From assembly GCF_900109745.1 (NCBI RefSeq), contig NZ_FOAV01000017.1:1-64000 (forward strand): a stretch of DNA of 64,000 bases. The letters run 5' to 3'. Position 1 is the stretch's first letter. Each line of letters opens with the position of its first letter. Below are positions 35,545-44,371 of the stretch, piece after piece. Made by a program: the position numbers and the translations under genes. The notes under the pieces are model-generated. The model saw only the letters and a list, made by a program, of their open reading frames with translations, was not told where the DNA came from and did no database searches. Origin of the DNA: Roseateles sp. YR242 (GTDB lineage Bacteria > Pseudomonadota > Gammaproteobacteria > Burkholderiales > Burkholderiaceae_C).

Positions 35545-36432
35545 ATGAAAACCTTCAATACGCTGCTGCTGCGCGAGTGGATGCAATACCGCTGGGGCTG
35601 GATGGCGATCATCCTGATCCCGATCGTGGTGCTGTTGGCCCTGGTGCCTTTCAGCCAGGTGAGCGGGCTGGATGCGCTCACGCCCGAGCCCGTGGCGCTG
35701 ATCAGCGCCGCCTTGACCATGGGCCTGGTGATGGCGCTGACCCTGGCGTCCACCTTCTATCAGTTGATGAGCATGCCTCGCCGGGATCAGCAGGACCGCT
35801 CCATCGAGTTCTGGAAGTCGCTGCCCGGCAGTGATTCGCAGAGCCTGGCCGCCCCGCTGCTGGCCCATGGCGTGCTTCTGCCCCTGTGTGCACTCGTCCT
35901 GGCCATGGCCGGCGGGGCCGTGGTGGGTGTGGCGATGACCTTCAAGGAACTGGGGCTTGACGGCCTGCGCCAGATGCAGTGGCTGGGCGTGGGCCATGCG
36001 GCGCTCTGGTTGCTGGCACGCCTGACGCTGGGCCTGGTCCTGGCGCTGTTGTGGCTCTCGCCCTTCGTGCTGGCCTTGATGGCTGCCGGCGCCTGGCTCA
36101 AGCGTTGGGGGGCGCCGCTGCTGATGTTTGGCGTGGGCGGCCTTATCAAGCTGTATGACGGCAAAGGCGCGATGACCGTGCTGGTGCGTCAGTTCGAGGG
36201 CGCCCGAATCTCGATCGTGAGCGGTGCGCCTGGCCTGGCCTCATTTCCGGAGGGGACGCACGACTTTCCGATCGAAGAGCTGTACGAAGCGCTGTACCGT
36301 TTTCCGGATTGGGCGCCTCAGGACATGCTGCTGGGCCTTCAGTCAGCCGCCGCGCCGCAGTTCGTCGGCGGGCTGCTGGTGGCTGCGGCCTGCTTCGGGC
36401 TGATGGTGTGGCAACGCCGGCGGGTGGTGTGA
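35545..36432 (+). CDS. ABC transporter permease
   Basis: A 295-residue membrane protein with six hydrophobic segments (for example WMAIILIPIVVLLALVPF and LLARLTLGLVLALLWLSPF). It is an ABC-2-like permease with a large extracytoplasmic segment before the last helix. The start ATG 35545 has GGAGA upstream; an in-frame GTG at 35518 overlaps the ATPase gene. It is the last gene of the gntR-ATPase-permease operon. Export of a peptide, lipid or drug is likely; the cargo is unknown. Confidence 0.9.
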   Translation: MKTFNTLLLREWMQYRWGWMAIILIPIVVLLALVPFSQVSGLDALTPEPVALISAALTMGLVMALTLASTFYQLMSMPRRDQQDRSIEFWKSLPGSDSQSLAAPLLAHGVLLPLCALVLAMAGGAVVGVAMTFKELGLDGLRQMQWLGVGHAALWLLARLTLGLVLALLWLSPFVLALMAAGAWLKRWGAPLLMFGVGGLIKLYDGKGAMTVLVRQFEGARISIVSGAPGLASFPEGTHDFPIEELYEALYRFPDWAPQDMLLGLQSAAAPQFVGGLLVAAACFGLMVWQRRRVV

Positions 36433-36534
36433 GCAGGTGATGCGAGCAACCGGGGGCGGCGGTCAGGCAGACGCTCGCTGCCCGGGCCAACCCTTGATGG
36501 CGACGCTGGAAGCGGGAGCGGAGCGTTGATTCGC

Positions 36535-36759
36535 TCAGGCCAACCGGGTGGCGCCAGCGGAGGTATCCGGGGCGCGGACCTGTCGCAGGTCCCCCTCGGC
36601 TTCATTCAGCAAGGCCATCGCCGCCCAGACCACCGCCACGGCCAGCACGATGCTGGCGGTGCGCAGCAATCGTCGTCGCCAAAGGCGGCGAGCGGCAGCC
36701 CGGCGCCGGTCTGACGTGGCGTCAGCCACGGGGGCGTGGAGGTGGAGGGGGGCTTTCAT
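36535..36759 (-). CDS. Small single-span membrane protein
   Basis: A 74-residue protein with a basic N-terminal half (RRRAAARRLWRRRLLRT), one membrane helix (ASIVLAVAVVWAAMALL) and an acidic tail. It begins 36 bp after the stop of another tiny membrane-protein gene on the same strand. The ribosome binding site is weak (AGGGTC). The charge layout suggests the N terminus in the cytoplasm. The family is unknown; it could be a chance open frame, though its neighbour argues otherwise. Confidence 0.45.
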   Translation of the reverse strand: MKAPLHLHAPVADATSDRRRAAARRLWRRRLLRTASIVLAVAVVWAAMALLNEAEGDLRQVRAPDTSAGATRLA

Positions 36760-36795
36760 TATGGGACCCTGGGTGTGGGGCGTGAATCGCCAGCG

Positions 36796-36930
36796 TCAGG
36801 GCAACACCGTACCCAGGCCCCAGAGCAGGGCAGGATAGACGGCACCCCAGGCCAGGGCCATGAGGCCCAATGCCTTGAGTCCGATCATCACGGGATGTCC
36901 GCGCTTGGCGGTGGGGGCGATCTTCAACAT
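36796..36930 (-). CDS. 44-residue membrane miniprotein
   Basis: ATG at 36930 to TGA at 36796-36798, with AAGGAG placed seven bases upstream. The product begins MLKIAPTAKRGHPVM and has one membrane helix (IGLKALGLMALAWGAVYPAL) before a short tail. The AVYP-LL--GL pattern loosely recalls the N-terminal helix of KdpC, but the protein is far too short to be one. The strong ribosome binding site and clean helix make it a likely real gene. It is followed by the 74-residue membrane-protein gene. Confidence 0.6.
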   Translation of the reverse strand: MLKIAPTAKRGHPVMIGLKALGLMALAWGAVYPALLWGLGTVLP

Positions 36931-37077
36931 GGTGCGCTCCTTGAGCTTGCCAACGTATCGTGCAAACGCCGTGCCAGCAAGATCCGTTGACCGCCCGCAC
37001 GTGTGCTTGCCGTGCGTTACGCACGCTCACAGGGGTGTTGGATGTGCTTACGACTTCTGTCGCCCCCCACCGTGACT

Positions 37078-37578
37078 TCAGACACTTCGGTCCACCCGCA
37101 GCGCCAGCAGCACCGAGGTGTTGGTCTTGATCACGCCATCGATCTCGCCAATCTCATCGAGCAGTTCATCGAGACGCGCGGTGCTGTCCGCACGCAGTGT
37201 GGCCATGTAGTCGAAGGCGCCGCTGACGGAGGCGAGCTGGCGCAGCTCGGGCAGCCGTGAAAGCTTCTTCACCACCTCCCGGCCTGCACGCGGCTCCACC
37301 GTGATGCCCACAAATGCCTGCACGCCACGCTCCACCGCCTGGCCCCCCAGCCGCACGGTGTAGCCCGCAATCAGGCCGTCCGCCTCCAACCGGGCCAGGC
37401 GGGCCACCACCGTGGTGCGGGCGATGCCCAATTTGCGTGCCAGGTTGGCGGTGGATTCACGCGCATTCGCCTGCAGCAGGGTGATCAGGTCGCGGTCCAC
37501 CCGGTCTCGCAGCATGGGGGTGGGGGTCTCGGCGGCGGAAGGGGCCGGCGCGGCGGCGGTGGTCTTGCGAGCACTCAT
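37078..37578 (-). CDS. Lrp/AsnC-family regulator (probable lysine-operon regulator)
   Basis: A 166-residue regulator with an Ala/Pro-rich lead of about 30 residues, the helix-turn-helix ANLARKLGIARTTVVARLAR, and a RAM/AsnC ligand domain (VQAFVGITVEP, GAFDYMATLRA, NTSVLLALRV). The start at 37578 has AAGGG upstream. It is divergent from the lysine catabolic operon with a 163-bp shared promoter region that holds repeated sites, so it is the likely local regulator, with lysine or a breakdown product as ligand (inferred). Confidence 0.92.
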   Translation of the reverse strand: MSARKTTAAAPAPSAAETPTPMLRDRVDRDLITLLQANARESTANLARKLGIARTTVVARLARLEADGLIAGYTVRLGGQAVERGVQAFVGITVEPRAGREVVKKLSRLPELRQLASVSGAFDYMATLRADSTARLDELLDEIGEIDGVIKTNTSVLLALRVDRSV

Positions 37579-37593
37579 GACAAACCCTTGGTT

Positions 37594-37654
37594 TCGACGA
37601 TCTGACAGAACTGGATGACGAAACGTCAGGCTAGCAGGCTTTATCGACGATCTG
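37594..37654. promoter_or_regulatory. Repeated regulator sites in the lrp/lysine-operon promoter
   Basis: TCGACGATCTG occurs exactly at 37594-37604 and 37644-37654, 50 bp apart, close to five helical turns. Between them TGACG-AAA-CGTCA (37616-37628) is a perfect short dyad. Phased copies on one face of the helix match how Lrp-type octamers wrap DNA. They lie between the divergent regulator and operon starts. Confidence 0.6.
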
Positions 37655-37741
37655 GCGCTTTCTTTCGTCAGTGGCTCTGGGGAGACTGGCGGTGAATTTC
37701 TGCACATCGCATCCCTCGGACAAGGAACAAGGAGTCGACTC

Positions 37742-38836
37742 ATGAAAGTGGCACTGCTGGGCGCCGGACACATCGGCCAGACCATCGCACGCCTGCTGCA
37801 CGCCAGCGGCGACTATCAGGTCACCGTGATGGACCGCAGCGAACAGGCGCTGGCGCTGCTGGCCCGCGAAGGCATCGGCACGCAGCAGGTGGATACCGAA
37901 CAGCAAGCCGCCCTGGCCGTGGCGCTGCGTGGGCAGGACAGCGTCGTCAACGCGTTGCCTTATCACCTGGCCATCCCGGCCGCGCACATGGCGCTGGAGG
38001 CAGGTTGCCACTACTTCGACCTGACCGAGGACGTGGCCGCCACCAAGGAGATCAAGCGCATTGCCGAAGGCGCCAAGACGGCGTTCATGCCGCAGTGCGG
38101 CCTGGCGCCGGGCTTCATCGGCATCGTGGCGCACCACCTGGCCAAGCGCTTTGACGAGCTGCATGACGTGAAGATGCGGGTGGGTGCACTGCCGGCCTTC
38201 CCGACCAATGCGCTGAAGTACAACCTGACCTGGAGCGTGGACGGTCTGATCAACGAGTACTGCCACCCCTGCGAAGCCATTCACGACGGCACGGCCATCT
38301 CTGCCCTGCCGCTGGAAGGGCTGGAGCATTTCTCGCTGGACGGGGTGGAGTACGAAGCCTTCAACACCTCCGGTGGCCTGGGCACGCTGTGCGAGACCTG
38401 GTCCGGCCAGGTGCGCAACCTGGACTACAAGACCGTTCGCTACCCCGGACACCGCGACCTGATGATGCTGCTGCTGGACGACCTGCAGCTAAAGAATGAC
38501 CAGCAGACGCTCAAGGACATCATGCGCCGCAGCATGCCGGCCACCATGCAGGATGTGGTGCTGGTGTTTGTGACGGTCTCCGGGATGAAGAATGGCACCC
38601 TGATGCAGGAGGTGTTCGCCCGCAAGATCTTCGCCCAGCGCGACGGCGAGCAGCCGCTGTCCGCCATCCAGATCACCACGGCGGCCGGCATCTGCGCGGC
38701 GGTGGACCTGTTCCGTGAAGGCCGGCTGCCGCAGCGCGGCTTCATCCGGCAGGAGGAAGTGGCCTTGCCGGACTTCCTGGCCAACCGTTTCGGGCAGGCT
38801 TATCAGCAGTCCCGTCAGGTTGAGTCCATCGGCTGA
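37742..38836 (+). CDS. Saccharopine dehydrogenase-family protein, probable lysine 6-dehydrogenase
   Basis: A 364-residue NAD(P)-dependent enzyme with a Rossmann motif at the N terminus (LLGAGHIGQTIARLL), MDRS after the second strand and YFDLTED, CGLAPGF and NLTWSVDGLINEYC, as in the saccharopine reductase/lysine 6-dehydrogenase group. It probably forms 2-aminoadipate 6-semialdehyde from lysine, because the next gene encodes an ALDH7-type dehydrogenase for that product. AAGGAG lies eight bases before ATG 37742. First gene of the operon. Saccharopine as substrate cannot be excluded. Confidence 0.85.
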   Translation: MKVALLGAGHIGQTIARLLHASGDYQVTVMDRSEQALALLAREGIGTQQVDTEQQAALAVALRGQDSVVNALPYHLAIPAAHMALEAGCHYFDLTEDVAATKEIKRIAEGAKTAFMPQCGLAPGFIGIVAHHLAKRFDELHDVKMRVGALPAFPTNALKYNLTWSVDGLINEYCHPCEAIHDGTAISALPLEGLEHFSLDGVEYEAFNTSGGLGTLCETWSGQVRNLDYKTVRYPGHRDLMMLLLDDLQLKNDQQTLKDIMRRSMPATMQDVVLVFVTVSGMKNGTLMQEVFARKIFAQRDGEQPLSAIQITTAAGICAAVDLFREGRLPQRGFIRQEEVALPDFLANRFGQAYQQSRQVESIG

Positions 38837-38850
38837 AGGAGAATCCACCC

Positions 38851-40356
38851 ATGAGCATTTCAAGCACCGACCTGCTGGCCGCCCTGGGCGTGCCGACCGC
38901 CGCCTTCACCGGGGGCTCCCTGACTGTCCGCAGCCCCATCGACGGCGCCGTGATTGGCGCGCTGTCCGAGGCCGGCGCCGGCGACATGACCGAGGCGGTG
39001 GGCCGCGCCCAGGCGGCCTTCCTGGCCTGGCGCCAGGTGCCCGGCCCCAAGCGGGGTGAACTGGTGCGCCTGTTTGGCGAGGAGCTGCGCGCCCACAAGG
39101 CGGACCTGGCGCGTCTGGTGTCCCTGGAGGCCGGCAAGGTGACCAGTGAAGGTGAGGGCGAAGTGCAGGAGATGATCGACATCTGCGACTTCGCCGTCGG
39201 CCTGTCGCGCCAGCTGCATGGCCTGACCATCGCCAGCGAGCGGCCCGGTCACCGCATGATGGAGCAGTACCTGCCCCTGGGCGTGGTGGGCATCATCTCC
39301 GCCTTCAACTTCCCCGTGGCCGTGTGGGCCTGGAACGCGGCGCTGGCACTGGTCTGCGGCGACACCTGCATCTGGAAGCCCAGCGAAAAGACGCCCCTGA
39401 CGGCGTTGGCCACGCAGGCACTGTTCGACAAGGCCGTGGCCCGTTTTGCCGACGCGCCCGCGCACCTGTCGCAGGTGGTGGTGGGCGGCGCGGCGGTGGG
39501 CGAGGCGCTGGTGGACGACACGCGCGTGGCGCTGGTCTCCGCCACCGGCTCCACCCGCATGGGCCGCGCCGTGGGCCCGCGTGTGGCGGCGCGCTTCGGC
39601 CGTTGCCTGCTGGAACTGGGCGGCAACAACGCCATCGTCGTGACGCCCAGTGCCGACCTGGACCTGGCCGTGCGCGGCATCCTGTTTGGCGCCTACGGCA
39701 CGGCCGGGCAGCGTTGCACCACCACCCGCCGGGTGATCGCGCATGAATCCATCCATGACGAGCTGGTGGCCCGCCTGGATCGCGCCCGCGCGCAGCTGAA
39801 GATCGGCAGCCCGATCGAACCCGGCCACCTGATCGGCCCGCTGATCGACAAGGCGGCCTTTGACGCCATGCAGGCGGCGCTGGTGGCCGCACGTGAACAG
39901 GGCGGCGAGGTAAGTGGCGGTGAGCGTGCATTGGCAGCGCAATATCCGGAGGCTTGGTACGCCGTGCCGGCGCTGGTGCGCATGCCGGCGCAGACCGCCG
40001 TGGTGCGCCAGGAGACCTTTGCGCCCATCCTCTACACGCTGAAGTACAAGACGCTGGAGGAGGCGATTGCCCTGCAGAACGACGTGCCGCAAGGGCTGTC
40101 CTCCGCCATCTTCACCAACGACATTCGCGAGGCGGAGACGTTTGTGAGCGCCACCGGCTCGGACTGTGGCATTGCCAACGTCAACATCGGCACCTCTGGC
40201 GCCGAGATCGGCGGGGCCTTTGGTGGCGAGAAGGAAACCGGCGGCGGCCGGGAATCGGGCTCGGATGCGTGGAAGGCCTACATGCGCCGCACCACCAACA
40301 CCGTCAACTATTCGCGCGAGCTGCCGCTGGCGCAGGGTGTGAAGTTCGATGTCTGA
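38851..40356 (+). CDS. amaB: Aminoadipate-semialdehyde dehydrogenase (ALDH7 family)
   Basis: A 501-residue aldehyde dehydrogenase. The catalytic cysteine is Cys289 in GTAGQRCTTTRR and the general base glutamate is in LLELGGNNAI; ISAFNFPVAVWAWN and GDTCIWKPSEKTPLT are ALDH7/antiquitin-type strings. It oxidises 2-aminoadipate 6-semialdehyde to 2-aminoadipate. AAGGAG precedes the start. Its end overlaps hglS by eight bases. Confidence 0.93.
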   Translation: MSISSTDLLAALGVPTAAFTGGSLTVRSPIDGAVIGALSEAGAGDMTEAVGRAQAAFLAWRQVPGPKRGELVRLFGEELRAHKADLARLVSLEAGKVTSEGEGEVQEMIDICDFAVGLSRQLHGLTIASERPGHRMMEQYLPLGVVGIISAFNFPVAVWAWNAALALVCGDTCIWKPSEKTPLTALATQALFDKAVARFADAPAHLSQVVVGGAAVGEALVDDTRVALVSATGSTRMGRAVGPRVAARFGRCLLELGGNNAIVVTPSADLDLAVRGILFGAYGTAGQRCTTTRRVIAHESIHDELVARLDRARAQLKIGSPIEPGHLIGPLIDKAAFDAMQAALVAAREQGGEVSGGERALAAQYPEAWYAVPALVRMPAQTAVVRQETFAPILYTLKYKTLEEAIALQNDVPQGLSSAIFTNDIREAETFVSATGSDCGIANVNIGTSGAEIGGAFGGEKETGGGRESGSDAWKAYMRRTTNTVNYSRELPLAQGVKFDV

Positions 40357-41401
40357 GGCCAGCGCAGCGTTTGAACACACGGGCGTCTTCCGGCTGCTGA
40401 CCGTGGCGCTGGGCGAGGTGCCGGCGCGGCAGGCCTTCGCGCAGCTGCAGGTGGTGCCGGCCCTGCTGCGCCCCGTGGGCGAGCAGGTGAGCCGGGCCGA
40501 GTTGGCTCAGGCGCTCAACATGGCGCTGTTCCTGGACGTGACGCGGCGGGTGCCGATGGCGTCAGCCTATGTGGCTGACCTACAGCGTACCGGCGAGCGC
40601 CTGGTGTTCGACCACGGTGCCTTGCGGACGGTGGCCTGGCCCAGTGGCGCCTTGCCACCGGGTGAGGCGTCCATCACGCGGGTGCTGCGTCCGCTGGGCT
40701 TCGAGCTGGCGGCCACCTATCCCCTCACGCGGCTCAAGATGACGGGCCGCGCGTGGCGGCATGTGGATCTGCCGGAGGACATTGCGCAGTACTTTGTCTC
40801 CGAGCTGCATCCGGAACGGTTCTCGGCGGGCTTCCAGGCAACGGTGTCGCGGGTGCTGGCCAGCGCCCGAGACCCGCTCTCGCCAGCGGACGTGGCACTG
40901 CTGGAACAACTGGCGCGAGACCGGCAACTGCCCTTGGCAGCTGCGGAAGTCTTGCTGCCGCATCTGATGGCCTGCTTTGCCCGCCACCATGGGCTCTTTG
41001 AGGCGGATGACTATCAGCAACTGCTGAGCGAATCCGCCGAGATGGCCTGGATCTCCACGGAGGGCAATGCCTTCAATCATGCGACCGACCGGGTGAAGGA
41101 CGTGGCCGCCGTGGCCGAGGCGCAGCGTGCGCTGGGCCGGCCGGTGAAGGACAGCGTGGAGACCTCCGCGACCGGGCGGGTGCGCCAGACGGCCTTCCGC
41201 GCCGCTCGGGTGATGCGCGAGTTCCATGACCGTGGCCAACGCGTGATGCTGGAAGTGCCGGGCAGCTTCCATGAGTTCATCCAGCGTGAACCCATGCCAG
41301 GGTCGTCGGCGCTGGATCTCGCCTTTGACGCAGGCAACGCCACCGGCATCTTCAAGATGACCGCCGGCAGTGCGGCCGCCGACGAGCCCGCCGCATGCTG
41401 A
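40349..41401 (+). CDS. hglS: 2-oxoadipate dioxygenase/decarboxylase (DUF1338)
   Basis: A 350-residue protein of the DUF1338 family, shown in Pseudomonas putida (HglS) to convert 2-oxoadipate to D-2-hydroxyglutarate with loss of CO2. Metal-ligand candidates are His89 in VFDHGALRT, the histidine of GNAFNHATDRV and a glutamate in VPGSFHEFIQRE. It overlaps both neighbours (eight bases with the ALDH gene, seven with the dehydrogenase gene), so the operon is translated as a chain. The 2-aminoadipate aminotransferase that must supply 2-oxoadipate is not in the window. Confidence 0.92.
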   Translation: MSEASAAFEHTGVFRLLTVALGEVPARQAFAQLQVVPALLRPVGEQVSRAELAQALNMALFLDVTRRVPMASAYVADLQRTGERLVFDHGALRTVAWPSGALPPGEASITRVLRPLGFELAATYPLTRLKMTGRAWRHVDLPEDIAQYFVSELHPERFSAGFQATVSRVLASARDPLSPADVALLEQLARDRQLPLAAAEVLLPHLMACFARHHGLFEADDYQQLLSESAEMAWISTEGNAFNHATDRVKDVAAVAEAQRALGRPVKDSVETSATGRVRQTAFRAARVMREFHDRGQRVMLEVPGSFHEFIQREPMPGSSALDLAFDAGNATGIFKMTAGSAAADEPAAC

Positions 41402-42804
41402 AGGACCTGCTGGCCCAGGCGCGCATCCTGTGTGGCGATGCCAACGTGCAGGAAGGGGCGTCCATCGAGCCCCGCTATCTGCAGCCGGCCCGGTACGGGG
41501 CAGGACAGGCGGCCGGGCTGGTGCGTCCGTCCACGGTGGCGGAGGTGTCCGCATTGATGGAGATGGCGGTGGCGCACGACGCCCGGGTGGTGCCGCAAGG
41601 TGCGCACACGGGGCTGGTGCGGGCCGGCACGCCCGGCGATGCCACGCGGGACGTGCTGCTGAGCACCGAGCGCCTGAAGCAGGTTTTTGAGCTGGATGTG
41701 CTGGACCGGACCTTGCGGCTTTCGTCCGGCTTCCGGCTCTCCGAGGTGAATGAGCGCCTGGCCGAGCATGGCCTGTGGTTCCCGGTGGACCTCAGTGCGG
41801 ACCCCAGCATCGGCGGCATGCTGGCCCACAACACGGGCGGCACGCGCATGCTGCGGTATGGCGACGTGCGGGCCAACACGCTGGGCCTGGAAGTGGTGCT
41901 GGCGGAGCCTGCGGGGCAGGTGCTGCGTTGCGGCCAGGGTCTGCAGAAAGACAACTCTGCGCTCGCGCTGGGGCAGCTTTTCATCGGCTCGTCCGGCAGC
42001 CTGGGCGTGATCACCGAGGCCACGCTCAAGCTCAGCCCCTTGCCGCGCCAGCGGGCCGTCGCGCTGGTGGCACCCAGCGGGCTCGCACCGGTGTTCCCCC
42101 TCTATCAGACGGTGATGCAGCGTTGGGGTGGCCTGGTGTCGGCCTTTGAAGGTATCAGCCGCGCCGCGTTGGAGGCCGGACTTCATGGGCAGGATCTGGC
42201 GCGCTGGTTCAGCGGGCAGTTGCCGGCGTACGCACTGCTGATTGAACTCAGCAGTGACCTGCCGGCCGATCAACTGGATCTGAATGGCCTGCTGCAGGGG
42301 TGGCTCGAAGGTGAATTCGAGAGCGGCCGTGTGGCGGATGCGGTGCTGGAAGCGGATGAAGCGATCTGGGGCCTGCGTCACCGGATCAGCGAAGGCTTGC
42401 GCGCGCAGGGCAAGGTGATCGGCCTGGACCTGTCGCTGCCACGCCGGGCCTTCATGGTGTTTCGCGAGGAGGGGCTGGCATGGCTGGCGCTGAATCACCC
42501 CGAACTGCGCCTGGCGGACTTCGGCCATCTGGGCGACGGTGGCATGCACTTCAACATGGTGTGGCCCGCCCAGGCCGGCCCCCTGGAGCCCGCGCAAGAA
42601 CTGGCCCTGCGGGAAGGTCTGTACCGGTTGGTGGCCGCGCATGGTGGCTCCATCAGCGCAGAACATGGCGTGGGGCCGCAGTTGCAGGAGGCTTACCGGG
42701 CGCATTGGCGGCAGGTGGCGCCTTCCGTCCTGGATTGGGCGGGCCGCGTACAAATGCTCTTCGATCCGCACGGTCGATTGGGAACAACGAATTGGGGGCC
42801 GTAA
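41395..42804 (+). CDS. FAD-linked D-2-hydroxyglutarate dehydrogenase
   Basis: A 469-residue flavoprotein of the VAO/GlcD class. The FAD-binding part has VVPQGAHTGLVRAG, DPSIGGMLAHNTGGTRMLRYG and LFIGSSGSLGVITEATLKLSP; the C-terminal part has HLGDGGMHFNM and SAEHGVGPQLQE, the metal and substrate histidines. Oxidation of D-2-hydroxyglutarate to 2-oxoglutarate completes the lysine pathway encoded upstream. The general class also covers glycolate and D-lactate dehydrogenases, but the operon context argues for D-2-hydroxyglutarate. Confidence 0.9.
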   Translation: MLKDLLAQARILCGDANVQEGASIEPRYLQPARYGAGQAAGLVRPSTVAEVSALMEMAVAHDARVVPQGAHTGLVRAGTPGDATRDVLLSTERLKQVFELDVLDRTLRLSSGFRLSEVNERLAEHGLWFPVDLSADPSIGGMLAHNTGGTRMLRYGDVRANTLGLEVVLAEPAGQVLRCGQGLQKDNSALALGQLFIGSSGSLGVITEATLKLSPLPRQRAVALVAPSGLAPVFPLYQTVMQRWGGLVSAFEGISRAALEAGLHGQDLARWFSGQLPAYALLIELSSDLPADQLDLNGLLQGWLEGEFESGRVADAVLEADEAIWGLRHRISEGLRAQGKVIGLDLSLPRRAFMVFREEGLAWLALNHPELRLADFGHLGDGGMHFNMVWPAQAGPLEPAQELALREGLYRLVAAHGGSISAEHGVGPQLQEAYRAHWRQVAPSVLDWAGRVQMLFDPHGRLGTTNWGP

Positions 42805-42940
42805 ATGGCTTGCCAAGTAATCAAACTGTGCTACAGTCCAATTCTTCGTTGAACGACGCAGCAAAAGCTTCAAGCAAATTCCTCGTGAATATGTTTGCGT
42901 AGCAAGTAGCCAGAAGTTGAACAACGAATAAATCCTGAAA

Positions 42941-43025
<85 letters not shown>

Positions 43026-43031
43026 AATCTG

Positions 43032-43055
43032 AAAGGCCAGCGCAAGCTGGCCTTT
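43032..43055 (+). terminator. Terminator after tRNA-Leu
   Basis: AAAGGCCAGC, a GCAA tetraloop, then GCTGGCCTTT; a perfect ten-pair stem ending in three T, seven bases after the tRNA. Confidence 0.85.
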
Positions 43056-43275
43056 CCCATTTCCGGCGCCAATTTTCCGGTGCCAATTTCAGGGTTGATG
43101 CTGGGGCTGACGTCGAAGCAGATGTCGGGGCTGATTTTGCGGCTCTCCCTCCCGACGCTCACCGCTCCACATTATTCAAGCGCGTCATGCATGCGCCGCA
43201 CATGCGCTGCACAAGTGACGCTCTGCAGACATGAGGCTTCTGCGGCGGGCAGCACATTGCGACAGAATCGCGCTC

Positions 43276-44343
43276 ATGCCCAAGCCCGCCACCATCATCG
43301 ACGTTGCCCGCGAGGCGGGGGTGTCGATCAAGACTGTCTCCCGTGTTGTGAACCGGGAGGCCGGTGTCCACGCCGAGACGCGGGACCAGGTGCAGAAGGT
43401 GGTGGATCGGCTCAACTACCGCCCCAAGCAGTCCGCCCGCAGCCTCGCCGGTGGCCGCTCCTTTCTCATCGGTCTGCTGTATTACGACCCCAGTGCCGCC
43501 TTCGTCGGCGGCGTCCAGCAGGGCGCCACGCTGCGCTGCCGGGAGGCCGGGTACCACCTGGTGGTGGAGTCCCTGCACAACGACGCGCCCGATCTTCCGG
43601 TGCAGGTGGACCGCATGGTCTCCGCCTTGCGGCCGGACGGCATGATCCTCACCCCACCGCTGTGCGACAACCCCCAGGTGCTCAAGGCACTGCGGGACAG
43701 CCGCACGCCGTGTGTGCTCATCTCACCCGCAGCGGATGACCCCGAGCATCCCAGCGTCCGCATGGATGACGTGCATGCCGCAGAAGAGATCACCAACCTG
43801 CTGATCAGCCTTGGCCATCAACGCATCGCGATCATCAAGGGGGCGAAAGAGCAGGTCGCTTCCAGGCGGCGCTACCAGGGTTATGCCGCAGCGCTCAAGG
43901 CGCATGGCATCGCCCTCGACAAGGATCTGGTGGTGCAGGGGGACTTCACCTTCCCCTCCGGCGTGGAGGCGGCCTATCAGCTGCTGAGCCGCCGGCAGCG
44001 GCCAACCGCCGTGTTCGCTAGCAACGATGAAATGGCGCTCGGTGTCCTGGTGGCTGCGCAGCGCCTCGGGCTGGAGGTGCCGGGTGACCTCTCGATCACC
44101 GGCTTCGATGACACGCCTGCCGCCGCCCGGGTCTGGCCGCCGCTGACCACCGTGCGGCAGCCCATGGACGAGATGGCCCGAGCGGCGGTGGACCTGCTGG
44201 TGGCCACGCCGCGAATGGGTGAAAACGCCTCGGGGATCCCGGCCAAGCCGGTGCAGCACCGTGTGCTCAAGCACGAGCTCATCGTGCGCGACTCCACCGC
44301 GGCCTCCGTGGACAAGCCGGCCCGGACGCGCAAGGGTGCCTGA
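43276..44343 (+). CDS. LacI-family regulator of the glucoside locus
   Basis: A 355-residue repressor. The helix-turn-helix TIIDVAREAGVSIKTVSRVV and hinge helix YRPKQSARSLAGG lead into a periplasmic-binding-protein-like sensor domain (IGLLYYDPSAAFVGGVQQG, FASNDEMALGVL, SITGFDDTPAAA). Start at ATG 43276. It is convergent with the halogenase gene and is the only LacI-type protein here, so the two palindromes at 46.06-46.09 kb are probably its sites. The inducer is likely a glucoside or oligosaccharide, inferred from the GH1 gene. Confidence 0.93.
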   Translation: MPKPATIIDVAREAGVSIKTVSRVVNREAGVHAETRDQVQKVVDRLNYRPKQSARSLAGGRSFLIGLLYYDPSAAFVGGVQQGATLRCREAGYHLVVESLHNDAPDLPVQVDRMVSALRPDGMILTPPLCDNPQVLKALRDSRTPCVLISPAADDPEHPSVRMDDVHAAEEITNLLISLGHQRIAIIKGAKEQVASRRRYQGYAAALKAHGIALDKDLVVQGDFTFPSGVEAAYQLLSRRQRPTAVFASNDEMALGVLVAAQRLGLEVPGDLSITGFDDTPAAARVWPPLTTVRQPMDEMARAAVDLLVATPRMGENASGIPAKPVQHRVLKHELIVRDSTAASVDKPARTRKGA

Positions 44344-44371
44344 GAGCCGCCCCGAGCCGCCGTAAGCCACC

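Noticed and set aside
36796-36930. The 44-residue protein as a KdpC or KdpF homologue
   Set aside because: Resemblance is limited to one membrane-helix pattern; no kdpA or kdpB is nearby and the length does not match.
43062-43095. Short direct repeats of the type TTCCGGYGCCAATTT after the tRNA
   Set aside because: Two imperfect copies only, with no link to a gene or dyad; probably chance.
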